Shown here in pieces: positions 1 to 12,600 of a stretch of 64,000 bases of DNA. The position numbers and the translations under genes were made by a program. Positions within the stretch are counted from its first letter, which is position 1. Each line of letters opens with the position of its first letter. This DNA is from Adenanthera pavonina (taxonomy: Eukaryota; Streptophyta; Magnoliopsida; Fabales; Fabaceae): contig JAIVEN010000004.1 of NCBI GenBank assembly GCA_026686845.1, positions 11,936,827 through 12,000,826 on the forward strand, in the 5' to 3' direction. The notes under the pieces are model-generated. The model had not been told where the DNA came from. It saw nothing but the letters and a program-made list of their open reading frames with translations, and made no database searches.

Positions 1-870
1 GTTTCATTTTTCCATAGCTTCACTTTCTCTCTCTACTATCTCTCAAATTCAAAAATTTCAGAAGCCAATAGGAGAAAAATACTCCATAAAACACTACCAT
101 ATTCAAGTATATACAAAAAAGTGATCATAGAAACATACCTTTAACACTTAAGGCCTTGGCCTTTACTTGTTACTCTTCTTCTTTCCCAATTCTTTTTCTT
201 CATGTTCTCTCCCTCTTGGACCTCTGCTCAGACGTGATGGAGGTGGAGAAAGTGATGATTTAATGATTTAACTTAAGTGGTTAATGAAATAAGTAATAAA
301 ACTAACTTTAGTTACTTTAATTCCTAACTTTAGTTACTTTTGTAAATAAAGCTTTTCAATAATTCCTTCCTTATCCTTTCTGCATTCCAAACGTGATTTT
401 GAGGGAAAAAGTATCCAAAAATTGCTTCAATAATTTTAATGGACTAATATACCTTATACCCATTAAATTAACACGTACCAATTAAATATTTTTGCCAAAT
501 TTGTCGTTAAATTGATACAAGATTATTCAAAAATAACTTTTAATCCAAAATCATTATCTTTTTCCAAAATATATTTTAGTAAGGTCCAATCACTATTCTT
601 GAATAAGTATTACCTTTTTCTGCAGTCTAAAATAATTTTTATCGGGTAAATATTGATTCTAAAACCTTAGTACCCAAAATAAATTATTTTAATCTTAATA
701 AATTTCATACTATATTCTATTGGGCTTAGCTTATTGAGAATTTCATTTTGAATATAATTTTTCATATTTACAAAAATGCCATTGACTCAGGGTCAATGTA
801 TAATTTTTACAACTTTCGAGTCATTAGGTGTAATTTTCCCTGAAATTTATAAATTTCTCTTCATGTCCAC
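1..870 (-). repeat. Family-A LTR fragment, inverted
   Basis: This stretch matches, in the same orientation, the solo LTR at about 62270-63120, so it is an internal piece of the same ~3.3 kb LTR family read on the minus strand. It carries the family's pyrimidine-rich block and the AAAATTGCTTCAATAATTTT block. It runs off the left edge of the window, and around 870-888 it switches to plus-orientation sequence of the same family. No real gene is seen; the short ORFs here lie in LTR sequence. Confidence 0.8.
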
Positions 871-885
871 CAACTCTGTTTGTCT

Positions 886-3800
886 TTCTAATTTTCTAAA
901 AAAGTTATATTTTATTCTTAATTAGAATTAATTTTTCATAAAATTCTTAGTAGATATTAATTTTAAAACTTATTTTGGAAAATATATAATATACTACTTA
1001 AATGAAAGCTCACTCCAAGCTGAGCGTAATGATATAGGTATTGCGAAGCCGAGAGGTCTGTATTTGAGAGATAGACCACTTTGAAAGTCAATGTAAATAG
1101 TGCAAAAAGAAATAATAAAAAATTAGTGTTTGGGTAAAATAACATAAAAGTGCCCAAAAGAACGGATAATTATATTTTTGACCTGACTCATGGGAAAATA
1201 GTCATTTCCTATATTAGAAATAAAATGTGAATATTGCATTGAGCCCTAAAAATGTTAATATCATAAAATATATAAGTAACTAGGAAAAACGAAGAAACGT
1301 CGTTAAGCGTGAAAATGGATAAATAGATCTTTTTTTAGGTTAAATAGAAAAATAAAATAAATTATATTTTGGCCCCAAGAATTAAGAATATTTTCATTTT
1401 AGTCCCATAAGAGTGAGGTCATTGAGGAAAAGAAAAAATGTTTGGAAAAATTACACTTAATGACCTGAAGTTTTAAAAATTATAAATTTCTCCCGGGTCA
1501 AGAGTTTTTTTGGCAATATGAAAAATTATTGTCAAAATGAAACTCTTGATGAGGTAAGCCTAGTGGAATAATGTTTGGAAATTAATAAAGTTAGTATCAA
1601 TTTATTATGGACATTTAGAATAAAAGTTAGTATTATACTGATTAAAGGTTATTTTGAACTGTAGAAAAAATAGTACAGGGTCAAGAACAGTAAATGAACC
1701 CTACCCAAATATATTTTAGGTCAAGATAATGATTTTCATCCAAAAGTAATTTTTGGATAATCCTGTACCAATTTAATGATAATTACGGCAAAAATATTTA
1801 ATTGATACTGGTAAATTTAATCGGTAAAAGAAATAATGGTCCATTAAAATTATTGAATAAATTTTTGACCAACAATGAGTGTGAAACACGTTTGGAAATC
1901 AGAATGGGACAAGCAGGGAATTTTCTCAAAAGTTCATTAAAGTTAACCAAGTTTAGTTTACTTAATTAATGTTACTATGTCTTCCTTTCATCTCTTTCCT
2001 CCAAGTGATGTGTTTAAGTGTGGTTAGCCTTCATTTACCTTCATTATTCATGTCTAGACAGAAGCAAAATGAGAGCAAGAGGGAAAATTACACAAAGGAG
2101 AAAGGAAGAGCAAGAAGAGAAAGTTGAAGACCAAAAACATCAAGATAAACTTCCAAGATCATTAGCTTGTGTTCTTGAGTGCTTAGGAGTGCTTTCATGA
2201 AGTTTTTCTTCCTCTTTTTCCTCTAAAATTTTAGTTTATGAGAGAGAGTAGAGAGAGAATGTTGAGCTATGGCCCGATAGTCAAAGGAAAAGGGTACAAT
2301 ATGTACAGAAAGCATGAAAACCTAAGCTAGTGGAAGATTCATGGAGCAAATAATTTTCTACAATTTTTCTATTAATCTCAGCCAGTAAAGGGTTTCTAAT
2401 AGAGAAGGAATTTCAAACTTTTGATCCCAAAAATGGATTTCTTGGTCCAAATTATGTGAGAACAATGGTGTTGTACAAGAAATTCCAAGTGGTATGCAAA
2501 ATGGAATTTTATGGTTCAAGTGTGCACTTTGTGAAGTGAATCATGAAACTAGTCGCTAATGGCCTTGTTTTATGATGCTATAGGGTTTCAAGAAGTGATA
2601 AGAGATCAAAGGAAGTGTGTATAAAGTTTGGAAAGGTTTGGAAGTCCAAAGGTAGTTTACTAACCTAATCTTGAATTATATTGTTATCTAGTTTGCAATG
2701 ATTTTTATGTTATTTCAAATGTTTGTAATAATATATTATGATGATTTGTTGGTATTGGCTGAGCTATTTGAGAGGTTATATGACCCCATGATATCCAAAA
2801 TATAAGGTGAAACTCTGTCCAATTTTCTACAAAATGTTTGAGCATAGATAATTCTAAATGTTTAAATAATGATTTGATGATGTATGCTTGCATTATGTGA
2901 TGATATATTTGCTTGATTGGTGGTGACTACTGAGATTATTTGAATCTCACCCTCCCTAAATAGTAAACATGCTAGGCTCAAACCATGGCAAGGATGACAA
3001 GGAAGCTATGGAGAAGGAAGAAGGAAATTATTACTTGAATTGATGAATCAAGCTATGACATCATCTTTTGAAATGTTATGAAAATCATGTATAAGTAATT
3101 AGATCTATACCTCAATGATGTTATGTTCCCTTGAGTGTCATGAAATGATGGGTATAGATTTGGAACCAAGAATAATGATGTAAACAAGTTACGAAGCTTA
3201 TTTTGCCAAGTGATGCATGGAAAAGCACATTTGTAAACACTTTGATGATTAACGTAAGTAGTGTTCATGTAAGACAGACAATTATTTGAATGGTTTATAC
3301 ACTCTAAAAGTAGATACAATAATCTTTCCAAAGAACTAAAGAACACCTAAATTGTATAAGTGTACAATTTATGGTGAATTTTCAAATTTAGGGTGAACAG
3401 GACAATGTAAATAAAAATTGGAACTTTTTCCATGAACATGGGAAATTCAAAATGTAATTGAAAATCATACAAAGCTCCAAAAATTCAATGGTTTGTATTT
3501 CTGGAAACCTAGAAGTCTTCGAAAATGAATGCCACAGGTTTGATAGTATTTGGAGCAATAAAGAAAGGCTTATGTAATTTATCCTAAAACTATTCCAATA
3601 CAAATAGTATTCTCACCCTTAATGATTTAAGTCAATTTCATGCCCTGTATAAGGTGAATAAATGTACAAGAAAAATAGATCCAAAAATCAGACATACAAG
3701 GCTTTCCAATGACATAGAAAATATATGAATTGGCTTAGGATATCATGAGATATGAATTTTTAAATATAAGGCAAAAGCCTGGGAAGTTTCAAAATGACCA

Positions 3801-4082
3801 AATGTATAGTAAATATTTGAGAATTAAACCGTACAAATTGGTGTGGAGAATACTCTACTTCATATTTTTTCCATGTAGAAAATTACTTTGATATAATTTT
3901 TATATAATTAGTTATGAATTGTCGAAGTTGATCGGGTAAAATGGAAAATACACAATGGACAATACCCAAAATAAAGAAAATTCTATTTTAATATTTTTAT
4001 GTAATCAAGTCTCTAATCATGCAATAATGGACATAATTGGAGTCCAATACATAAGAAATAGTAGTAAGTTTAAGATGTTACA
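886..4082 (+). repeat. Family-A LTR, 5'-truncated
   Basis: Colinear with the TSD-bounded solo LTR at 40566-43910 from about its position 110 to its 3' end. It ends in GATGTTACA at 4082, the family's normal 3' terminus. Shared landmarks are the tract at 1000-1100 (GAAAGCTCACTCCAAGC), the palindrome at 2931-2949 and the terminal block with AATACATAAGAAAT. The first ~110 bp are missing and replaced by the inverted fragment at 1-870. Its 3' end abuts the broken integrase of gypsy element 1, which lies on the opposite strand, so it is not that element's own 3' LTR. Confidence 0.85.
2931..2949. other. Palindrome inside family-A LTR (degraded copy)
   Basis: Arms TGAGATT and AATCTCA face each other across a 5-base spacer, followed by CCTCCC. 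Intact copies of the same palindrome sit at 55528-55546 and 56670-56688. It lies about 1.15 kb from the LTR 3' end, as in the other copies. Confidence 0.7.
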
Positions 4083-4084
4083 CT

Positions 4085-4900
4085 TTGAGCCGTTAGTAAT
4101 TTCTTCTTATCATTTTCAATTTGTCTTGAGGTCTAGCCAACAATTTCTAGACCAATCAACCGTCTCTCACTCAATTCAGTCCAACACAATGGGGACCTAT
4201 ATTTCCTACCATATAATGCTTCATAAGGAGCCATCTTAATACTAGAATGATAACTATTATTATAGGTAAACTCTGCTAATGGTAAGAATATATCCTAGTT
4301 TCCCTTCATCTCAAGTACACAAGCCCTCAGCATATCTTCTAATGTCTAAATTGTTCTCTTAGTTTGTCCATCTGTTTATGGATGATATGCTATACTGAAT
4401 CTTAATTTAGTACCTAGGGCTTGTTGCAATGACTTCCAGAAATTCGACGTAAACCTTGGATCTTGATCTGAAATAATATCGCTTGGCACTATATGAAGTC
4501 TTACTACCTCTTTAACATATAACTGTGCCAATTTATCTACTGTATATGTTGATCTCATAGCTAGGAAATGGATTGACTTTGTGAGCTGGTTAACTATAAC
4601 CTAGATAGCATCATGTCTTGATGATGTTCTAGGTATTCCTATAATGAAATTCATTAATATACTATCCTACTTTCATTTGGGAATATCTAAAGGCTGTAAC
4701 ATTCCTACTGGCTTTTGATGTTCTATTTTAACTCTTTGGCAAACCAAGCACTTAGACACATACTGAGTAATATCACTTTTCATCCCAGACCTCCAAAAAA
4801 ATTTCCTTAAATTTTGATACATTTTTGTAATACTTGGGTGAATAGTATGTTTACTTTGATGTTCCTCTATCAATATCTTTTCCTTTAGTTCTACTACTGG
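4085..4900 (-). pseudogene. Integrase fragment of gypsy element 1
   Basis: Integrase would insert element cDNA into the genome. The N-terminal zinc-binding part is at 4673-4873 (EHQSKHTIHP... KCLVCQRVK), followed by the core. The first catalytic Asp (normally in the phrase MDF) is Asn at 4649-4651. The second, in ISDQDPRFTS near 4460, is kept although the next Arg is Gln. Further downstream TLEDMLRACVLE, YNNSYHSSIKMAPYEALYGRK and CWTELSE follow in pieces with several stops. The C-terminal domain is cut at 4083 by the 3' end of the plus-strand LTR. In-frame stops replace Trp and Gln codons. Confidence 0.85.
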
Positions 4901-4966
4901 AGGAACATATACTCTCTTCTGAAACCTAATCAGACCATCATTTGTCTCATAAAATTCCTGCTCTTC

Positions 4967-6330
4967 TTACTGACTCATCTTTTCTTTAACTACCCTTACA
5001 AACTTATCATTTTGCTGGGCTTTCTTTAAATCTTGTAAAAATAAATTACCAATTTTGGTCTCATGCAATTGAAGAAACAAGTACATATCTCTAAAATCCT
5101 CCAGTATTTTCATTTCACAAATCATCATGTGAGCTATGTGAACAGTCTTTCTACTGAGTGCATTAGCAACTACATTAGCTTTCTCTAGATGGTACTTTAT
5201 AGAATGTTCATAATCTTTTAACAATTCTATCCAGCACCTGTCCCTTTCATTCAATTCTTTCTGATCTTCTAAATATTTGAGGATTTTGTGGTCATAAAAC
5301 ACTTCTATGGTTCCACCATAGAAATAATGCCTCCATATATTTTGAGTATGAATAGTAGCCGCAAGTTCTAAATCATGCGTAATATAGTTTTCTTCATGGG
5401 GTTTTAATTGTCGAGAAGCGTATGTTACTACTCTACCGTTCTGCATTAAAACACAACTTAATCCATGCTTATTTGCATCTGTGTAAAGCACAGGAATAGT
5501 TAATACAGGTAGGGTAGTTAACTTGTGCTTCAGTTCATCAAAATTATTTTCACAATTCTTATCCCACACAAAAGGTGTATTCTTTCTAGTAAGTTTCATA
5601 AGCGGCAATGCAATTCAAGCAAAGTCATGGATAAATTATCTGTAATAACCTACTAAATCGAGGAAACTTCTTATCTCAATGATGGTCTTGGGTTGCTCCC
5701 ACTTTAGGATAGTAGCAACTTTACTTCGGTCTACTACGACCCCGTCCTTGGAAATAACATGCCCTAAGAACCGCACTTATGTGAGCCAAACTCACACTTA
5801 CTCAGTTTAGCATATAACTTCTTTTTTTTTTAAAATTGACAACCTATTCTCAAATGCATCTCGTGATCCTCTAAAGATTTAAAGTACATTAAAATATCAT
5901 TAATGAAAACTATAACAAATTGATTTAAGTTGGGCTGGAAAATCCTGTTCATGTAGTCTATGAATATTGCTGGGGCATTTGTTATACCAAATGGCATCAC
6001 TAAAAATTTATAATGCTCATAGTGAGTTCGAAAAGCAGTTTTGGAAACATCATCTGCCTTAACCTGTAATTGATGATTTCCAGATCATAAATCAATTTTT
6101 GAAAATATAGTGGCTCCTGCCAACTAATCTAGTAACTCATCAATTCGAGGTAAAGGATATTTATTTTTTATGGTAACTTTGTTTAGTTCCCTGTAGTTAA
6201 TACATAGTTGAAGGCTCCCATCTTTCTTTTTTACAAACAATACTGGAGTACCCCAAGGAGAAATACTCGAACTGATGAAACCTTTTTCCAATGGCTTCTC
6301 TACCTATTTCTTTAATTTTGCTAATTCAGG
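4967..6330 (-). pseudogene. Reverse transcriptase and RNase H of gypsy element 1
   Basis: This is the polymerase core that would copy element RNA into DNA. From high to low coordinates: RT fingers and palm (KKKDGSLQLCINYREL, VTIKNKYPLPRIDELL, FLVMPFGITNAPA), active site, thumb, then RNase H at 4967-5608 (YTDANKHGLSCVLM, YASRQLKPHEENY, LELLKDYEHS, KANVVANALSR). The RT active site reads FINDIL instead of the family's FIDDIL: the codon at 5899-5901 is AAT, a single G-to-A change from GAT. RNase H also shows Asp to Asn in its VVADALSR motif. A TGA replaces the Arg of the IDLRSGYHQL motif, and a frameshift lies after the active site near 5830. Confidence 0.88.
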
Positions 6331-6970
6331 TGGTTCAATTCTGTATGCTGCCTTTGATATTGGACTTGTTCCTGGCACAAGGTCTATAGAAAACTTAACC
6401 TCTCTTTCAAGTGGTAAGTCTTTAAAATCCTTAGTAAATACTTCAAGAAAATCTCTTACTACTGGTATTTCTCCAATCCCCTCATCAATCTCAACATTCA
6501 CTAAAAAGAAAACCAAATAGGCTTGACATCCTTTCCCCAAAATCTCTCAGCTTTAGCGGTTGATATGAAATTTAGCTTAGCCCTAGTATTTGGGACTCTT
6601 TTTGGGGTAGGTAAGATCAAGGGTTTGTTTTACAATCAAGGAGAATGTTATTAGTGGAAAACCAATTCATGCCTATTATAACATCTATATCTGGGAATGG
6701 CATGCATATTAGATCTAATGTGGTGCAACTATGTTCATATTTGACAATGCAATTTAGGCAGACATGGGATGTAATGGCATGGTTACCCATGGCTATGGAC
6801 ACATGAATATCATAAGGTAACTCAGTAATATGTAGACCTAATCCTTTGGCACACTTATAAGAAATAAATGAATAACTAGCACCTGAATCAAACAAGGCAT
6901 ATACAAGATAATCATTAACTTTAATCATATCTTCTATAAGATCAGATGGTTGTCGGGCCTCATACTGCAT
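6304..6970 (-). pseudogene. Aspartic protease and RT leader of gypsy element 1
   Basis: The retropepsin that would cut the polyprotein. The catalytic motif DSGASYSF lies about residues 28-35 of the 6617-6970 frame (codon for Asp at 6887-6889) and appears intact. HITELPYDIHVS and IGMNWF follow, as in other plant gypsy proteases. After a break, 6304-6540 carries the protease-RT linker typical of the clade (DFKDLPLEREVKFSIDLVPG, then AAYRIEPPELAKLKK). The two pieces are in different frames. No intron-like insert is seen between protease and RT, which argues against an Ogre-type element. Confidence 0.85.
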
Positions 6971-6984
6971 AAGAGCAAAGACCC

Positions 6985-8095
6985 TTCCCTATGCCTAGGG
7001 TTTGGTACGAGCCACATCCACTCTATAATGTCTAGCATAGTTCCCAACCTTGACACATCGATAATATACATTCTGTCAGGCTAGGCATGGTTTATCACCA
7101 TGAACTTTACCATACTGGTCACATATTGGAGCTTCCCTTTGCATATCTCTTTGCATTGTTCGTCCTCCTCCTCCTCTTCTGCTACCTTTTTTACCCCTTT
7201 TATTAGACTTATTCCAGGGCTTCTTTCTCTTTTTACTTGATTTGCCTTTAAATGTAATTTTGCTTGTACTAGCTAGGGCAGAAGACATCAAGCATTTATG
7301 ATTTATGCTTCCTTTAGTGATCCTACTGACCTTAACAAGTATAGTGAACTCTTGAATCCTTATAGGGACAACTCTTTCTCTTCTAGCAGGTTTCAAGCCT
7401 CTTTCTAGTTTTTCGATCTTCCACCATTCATCATAATATTGCTGCAAGTATGTGGAATACCTGGATAGTTGAATAAAAGTAGCCACATATTCATCTATTG
7501 ATTGATTCTCATCTTGACTAAGCATAATGAATTCGGCTTCCTTTTCATCTCTAACTGACCTTGGGAAATACTTGTCAAAGAAATATTCAAGGAATATCTC
7601 CCATGTCAGTGGTATATTTTGAGCCTGAAAATCAATTCAATGGTGCCCGACCATCTATCCGCTTCTTTCTCCAGCATATATATGGCTAATAATGATTTTA
7701 TCTCAATATCACAACCGATTAGCCTAAATATTTTCTCCAAGCTCAATATCTAGTCCTTCGCAGATTGTACATCAGTTTCCCCTTCAAATGATGGAGGACA
7801 GTATTTTTTGAATTGTGCTATTATATTTTGCTGATGAGCAAAATCAACCGCTGCACCTGCTATTGGATTAAATGGTATTACCTGTGGTTTTGGTTGTGGT
7901 TGTGGTATAGGAGGCAGTTCCTATACTCTAGCCCCTTGTGGCTATCTCTAATTTGCTATTGGCCTTTGTAAGTTCTCAATTACTTGTTGTTGTTGATCCA
8001 AATGATCCATTATAACCTATGAAGGATCAACTTGTTGCACACTTTCTTTTTGAGGAGTGACCTGTCAAGTCTGTCTTCTAGTACGAGCCATTCTT
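6985..8095 (-). pseudogene. Gag of gypsy element 1
   Basis: The capsid-nucleocapsid part. The likely start is the ATG at 8095 (MARTRRQT), close to the MARTRR/MPPRR-type starts usual in plant gypsy gags. A Gln/Pro-rich stretch follows near 7900 (PPIPQPQPKPQ), then the capsid phrase FKKYCPPSFEGETD, and at 7076-7525 the end of the capsid (IDEYVATFIQLSRYS) and a basic Lys/Arg/Gly-rich nucleocapsid. The zinc-knuckle region at 7076-7130 (CDQYGKVHGDKPC) has Tyr where a Cys ligand is expected. Several stops, mostly TAG/TAA at probable Gln positions, interrupt it. Confidence 0.8.
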
Positions 8096-8346
8096 ATCTA
8101 AACATATCAATATTACTTAGAGAATATACTTATATAAACATAGCATTTTATTCACGTATGAAAACTTTGTACATACTGTATTCAGGACCATTCATACATT
8201 AGTCCTATTCTTTTAACTATACTATCTATTCTGTCATATACATCGCACTATCTATGACTGCGTGTTCTTTAAATCCAAAATTACAGTCAACTAGAGTTCA
8301 ATACATACATACATACATATCCACAGTTAGATACTTTACATCAAGT

Positions 8347-9527
8347 TTAAGAAGAGCTAGAACAGTCATGAACATATGCTGACACTGAATCCTCTTGCGG
8401 GTCCTCTTCTGAATCCTCCTCAGACTCATATCCTGAATCCTTAGCTAGCACTTGTTCTTGCACTGGTTATTGAGCCTAATCCACATAATGCAGTTATGAT
8501 CCTACCGGGTCTGTCTCTGTCCTCTCCTTGTCAGCTGGCTCTAGTCTCAGTCTCTCATGATAAATCAACTCCCCGACACAGGCATGTAGATTCTCAAGGT
8601 AATACCGTCTAAGTCCTTCCTTTATCAGCAACCAGTAATCCTTATCCTCTAGCAATATAGTAAGTACTGCATCTATCCATGCAGTTTTAAGGAATTATCG
8701 GCCTTGTGTCTCCATATGATCATGTGAATCCCTCACTGAATCCAAGAAAGTCAAAATAGGGGAATCCCAGAATACTCGATGACTCTCAAGGTATATCTTA
8801 GTAACTATGTCAACCTCCTTGAATAGCTTACTATCTGAGTTGGTAGGTATGTGGGAGGAATTTGGCATATTATAACATTTTTAAAATGATCTTTTTCCTT
8901 TACCGTTATCTTTCTTGTTCTTGCTTTCCTCTTTCTCCTTCTTTTTTTTCTTCAAATTGGCCTTAACATAATATATCGTGATGCAATGTGTCAAGCTCTC
9001 ATACTTTCTACTTTCTAACTTGGCCTTAATCTCCGTCCAAAACTCATCATCAGGTATCTCCCTGAGCATAGTATCGATCCATAGTTGTTCAGGATACCTA
9101 TTCCCAGTCTCTCTATGTCATATTAGACTTAGGACAATCTAGTCATAAAGGACAGAACCTTATCAGGACCCTATGAGTAAACTCCATACCCTCTAGAAAA
9201 CTTTGTTACAATCCTGTAGACTATCGTCTCTATATCTGGTGGTCTATTATCCGGGGTATTATCTGGGTCCTCCAAAAAAGCTAACTCCCAGTCTACATCT
9301 TCCACCACTTCAACTCCTAGCTCATTAGTAGGCTCATAATCTTCCTCCCTTACTGGCTCTATAACCATCGGCTCTTTATGTGATGGCCCAACCTCAAAAG
9401 GGTATTCCTATAGTACCACCTATAGATACTACATTCGAGCCATTACTTTCCTCACTAGGTAGTCCTTCTGGTTTAGGGTGAGGCTCTGACTGATAGTCCA
9501 TCGCTGAGTTACTTGTGGATTCAGACA
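8347..9527 (-). pseudogene. Additional ORF upstream of gag, with an internal domain duplication
   Basis: Not recognised as a known family. It occupies the leader between the primer-binding site and gag on the coding strand. The start is the ATG at 9527 (MSESTSNSAMDYQ), then an acidic N-terminal part, two related units of about 95 residues (9233-8950 and 8823-8539), and an acidic tail (ESEEDSEEDPQED) ending in TAA at 8347-8349. Both units share the order IVTK, [VF][YF], P, L[ST]F, H.ET..R, WID..L, [FY]W..IK, then L.HC or LHAC and a Tyr. Unit 1 ends in a Lys-rich tract (ANLKKKKK) before a stop at about 8881. One frameshift follows residue ~45, others lie inside unit 1, and several TAA/TAG codons interrupt it. 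No transmembrane segment is evident. It looks like a degraded coding sequence rather than chance, because the repeat is visible only at protein level. Confidence 0.65.
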
Positions 9528-9640
9528 TCGACCTAACCAAAATAGCAACTAGTTAATAGACTAACATAAAAGAAAATAATAAATAAATATCACATTTATT
9601 TATTATAATTACCTTTCCAACTACAGCAATCTAAGCTGAG

Positions 9641-9660
9641 AACCTTATGCTCTAATATCA
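9641..9660 (-). other. Primer-binding site of gypsy element 1
   Basis: On the minus strand this reads TGATATTAGAGCATAAGGTT, a mutated form of the initiator-Met tRNA PBS (TGGTATCAGAGC). It lies 16 bp inside the 3' end of the 5' LTR at 9677, a slightly wider gap than usual, and fixes the transcription direction of the element. Confidence 0.75.
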
Positions 9661-9676
9661 AAAAGGTCACACCTCA

Positions 9677-12600
9677 TGTAACACCTTATGTTAGGGCCCA
9701 TTTCCCATGTATTAGATCATTTCAGATGTCTTTCATCATGGATTAGAGACTAAAATCATAATATGATAAAATCAGAATTTTACAAAATTCGGGGTACTGT
9801 TCATTTGGCAAATTTTATTTTACCCGACGAACTTTGAAAATTCATCACTAAATCTAGAAAATTCATCTTGAGGTGATTCAAGTCTCTAAATTTATCTTGA
9901 ATTCAGATCTACATGGGAAAAATATAAAATAGCAACATCATTGGGCCAATTTGTACAGTAATTTCGTGGACATTTACTGTTCATTTGGTCAATTTGCTAT
10001 GTTCCAGTTTTCTGACCTTAAATTTGAAAAATTGTATCTCATTCTATTCTGTTCTAAATTATGTATAATCTATTTCATTTGAAATATATACATGTATACT
10101 TAATGTCATATTTTTCTTATGCATTTATTTCACTTACACAAGGCATAACTTTAACTTAAGTCATGAAGGGTCAGAATTTGACTCTTACTGGAACAGTTTT
10201 GGGAAAAACTCCATATCTCCTATTATATAGCTCCAATTAACTCCAAATCAGTGGCATACGAAACTTAAAACATAGATATTTTTATAAATATAAACCACTG
10301 AATTTTTGGAGCTTTGTAAAATTTTATATTATCCTTTGAATTTTTCAGTACTTACTTTCCAGATTTCAGTTTTCCCCTTCTTGCCCTGTTCTAAACCCTG
10401 ACTTCAAAAATTCATTATAATTCATACATTTATCCAATTTAGGTACTCTTTAGCTCTATGAAAAGCTTGTTCTGTCTACTTTAAAAGTATGTATAACACT
10501 TTTATAGGATACTCTGTTTCAGATAGAGTTCCCCTACTCAAATCAATACTGGTCATCTCCAATGAACTTATGCCATAACTTACATGATAAGCTTCATAAC
10601 ACATTTACATTGACATTTAGTGCTCCAATTTCATGCATAATATCATAGAGGACTTAAAAGAATATATTCAAGGCATCAAACAGGATTTATCCCCTTTCAT
10701 ACGAATTTATACAAATTCCCAAATCATAGCATCAAGACTTGCATAATAATATCATTCATCATTCTCTTCCTCTTTTCCTTTAGCTCTTTGCCTCCCTTGG
10801 AATTCTTCCATAACTTGGACCTATCATGTTATTATTTGGGTGATGAGATTTTGGAAATCCCAGTAGCTAGTCATATCTCAAACATTTACATCATCATGCA
10901 TGCTATAAAACCTTCAATACATCATAATAATCATTTCAAGACATAAATCACCATATCGTTTATAAAAATTTTGGCATTATAACGGCATAGAAAATGGACA
11001 TCCCGGGTACTATCCCTTTCATAAAAACAGCCAAAACCAGTCTCAAACATCATAAAAATAATATGGCAAGTCATCATTCACAATATAATATAGCAAGACA
11101 ATATAATGTGAGAAAAAGTAACTATGCTACCTCATGAAACTTTATGTCTTTCCTCTTTGATTCAACCATTTCAAGGACTTCCTTAAGCTTTCTCACACCC
11201 TAGTGCATCACCAAATATCAAATAAATCAACTTGAACCAAGGGTTAGTTCATAAGAACTTCAAACTAATGGTTCCATGACTTTCTTCAATTCATGAAACC
11301 CTAATTCTTTAAAAATTCACCAAAAATTCATTTCTAACTCAAAAATGATGAATTATACCTCTATTTCATGTAATTTTTCATGAGGAATCCAAATATGGCC
11401 TCAGAATGACCAAATTCCATTTCTAAATCGGTTACTGTTCATTCCGAATTAACTTCAAAAACCTCAAAATTTCACTTCCTTAACCTTAAGCTTTTTCATG
11501 AAACTATCACTTGTTCCTAAGGTTTTCCACCATGAGGAACTCATTTTTGGCATCAAAAACATGAAATTCCAACTCTAAGTGTGAACAGTAACTCGTCCAA
11601 AATCAGGGAAATTCAAGAAAAATTGCTACACTTTGTTATACAACAAACCACTTGCATATTCATGCTTTAAATGTGTAGTCTAGCATTTCCCCCATGATTT
11701 ATGGTTTGTAAACTCATTTCCTTGCTAAATCATGTCTTTGCTGAAACCTTAAGGGAGTGAGGAAGCCAAACTAAACCATAGATCATACTTTGAAAACCAT
11801 AATAGCAAGCATAGGGTAGTAGTAGGCAAGCTTACCAATTTGTGCTTTGATTTTCCCTTGGTTCCTCTTCCTTTTCTTCATCCTTTTCCCTTCCTTTTTC
11901 TTGCGTTTTCTTCCTCTGTTTTAGCTACTGGAAGTCATGCGTGAATGGTGAGGAAAGAGAAGGTTTTAAGTGATTAATCATATGCTTAACTTAGTAACTA
12001 ATCTTGGTTACTTTTGCTAATCCTTGATTAGTTTAATACATACTTCCTTGACAAGTTTTTCAACAAAATAATATAATATTATTTGTGTCACATGGCTGCA
12101 GAGAAAGTCACGCATGGGGAGAGAGAGAGAAGTGTCCAAAAATTGCCCAATTTTCCTGATCCAGATATACCTCAATCCGGGTACTTTTTAACCGTACCGA
12201 TAAAAACGTCTTTACAGTAATTTAACATTTTTGGGATACAGGACTATTCTAATTTTATTCTTATATTTTCATAATTATCCTGTCCCAAATGGTATCTATG
12301 TATGGCCCATATCCAGATCTGGTTTCTTTTTAACCATCGGTAGAGCCCACAGTTTACTTTATCGGTTTACTATTCCTTTTGGACACTCGGTACTGATTAT
12401 TTCTTTATTCTTGAACATTAACCCTCAGTGCCATATACCATTGGACTTCTCTCGTCGAGGGCTTCGTTTTGACAGTAATTTTGCATATTTACAAAATTAC
12501 CCCTGACTCGGGATTAAATTATAATTTCTAAAACTTTCGGGTCATCAGGTGTAATTTTCTCAAAGACTTTTCTATGTCTTTCTCCACGTATATTTTAAAA

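Noticed and set aside
1..4250. Short ORFs of 60-97 codons in the left LTRs
   Set aside because: They lie in LTR sequence, are not kept open in the other family-A copies, and match no element protein.
4376..9527. Gypsy element 1 as an Ogre/Tat element because of its long LTR and ORF before gag
   Set aside because: Integrase wording is Tekay/Del-like, and no intron-like insert lies between protease and RT; the upstream ORF may still be analogous.
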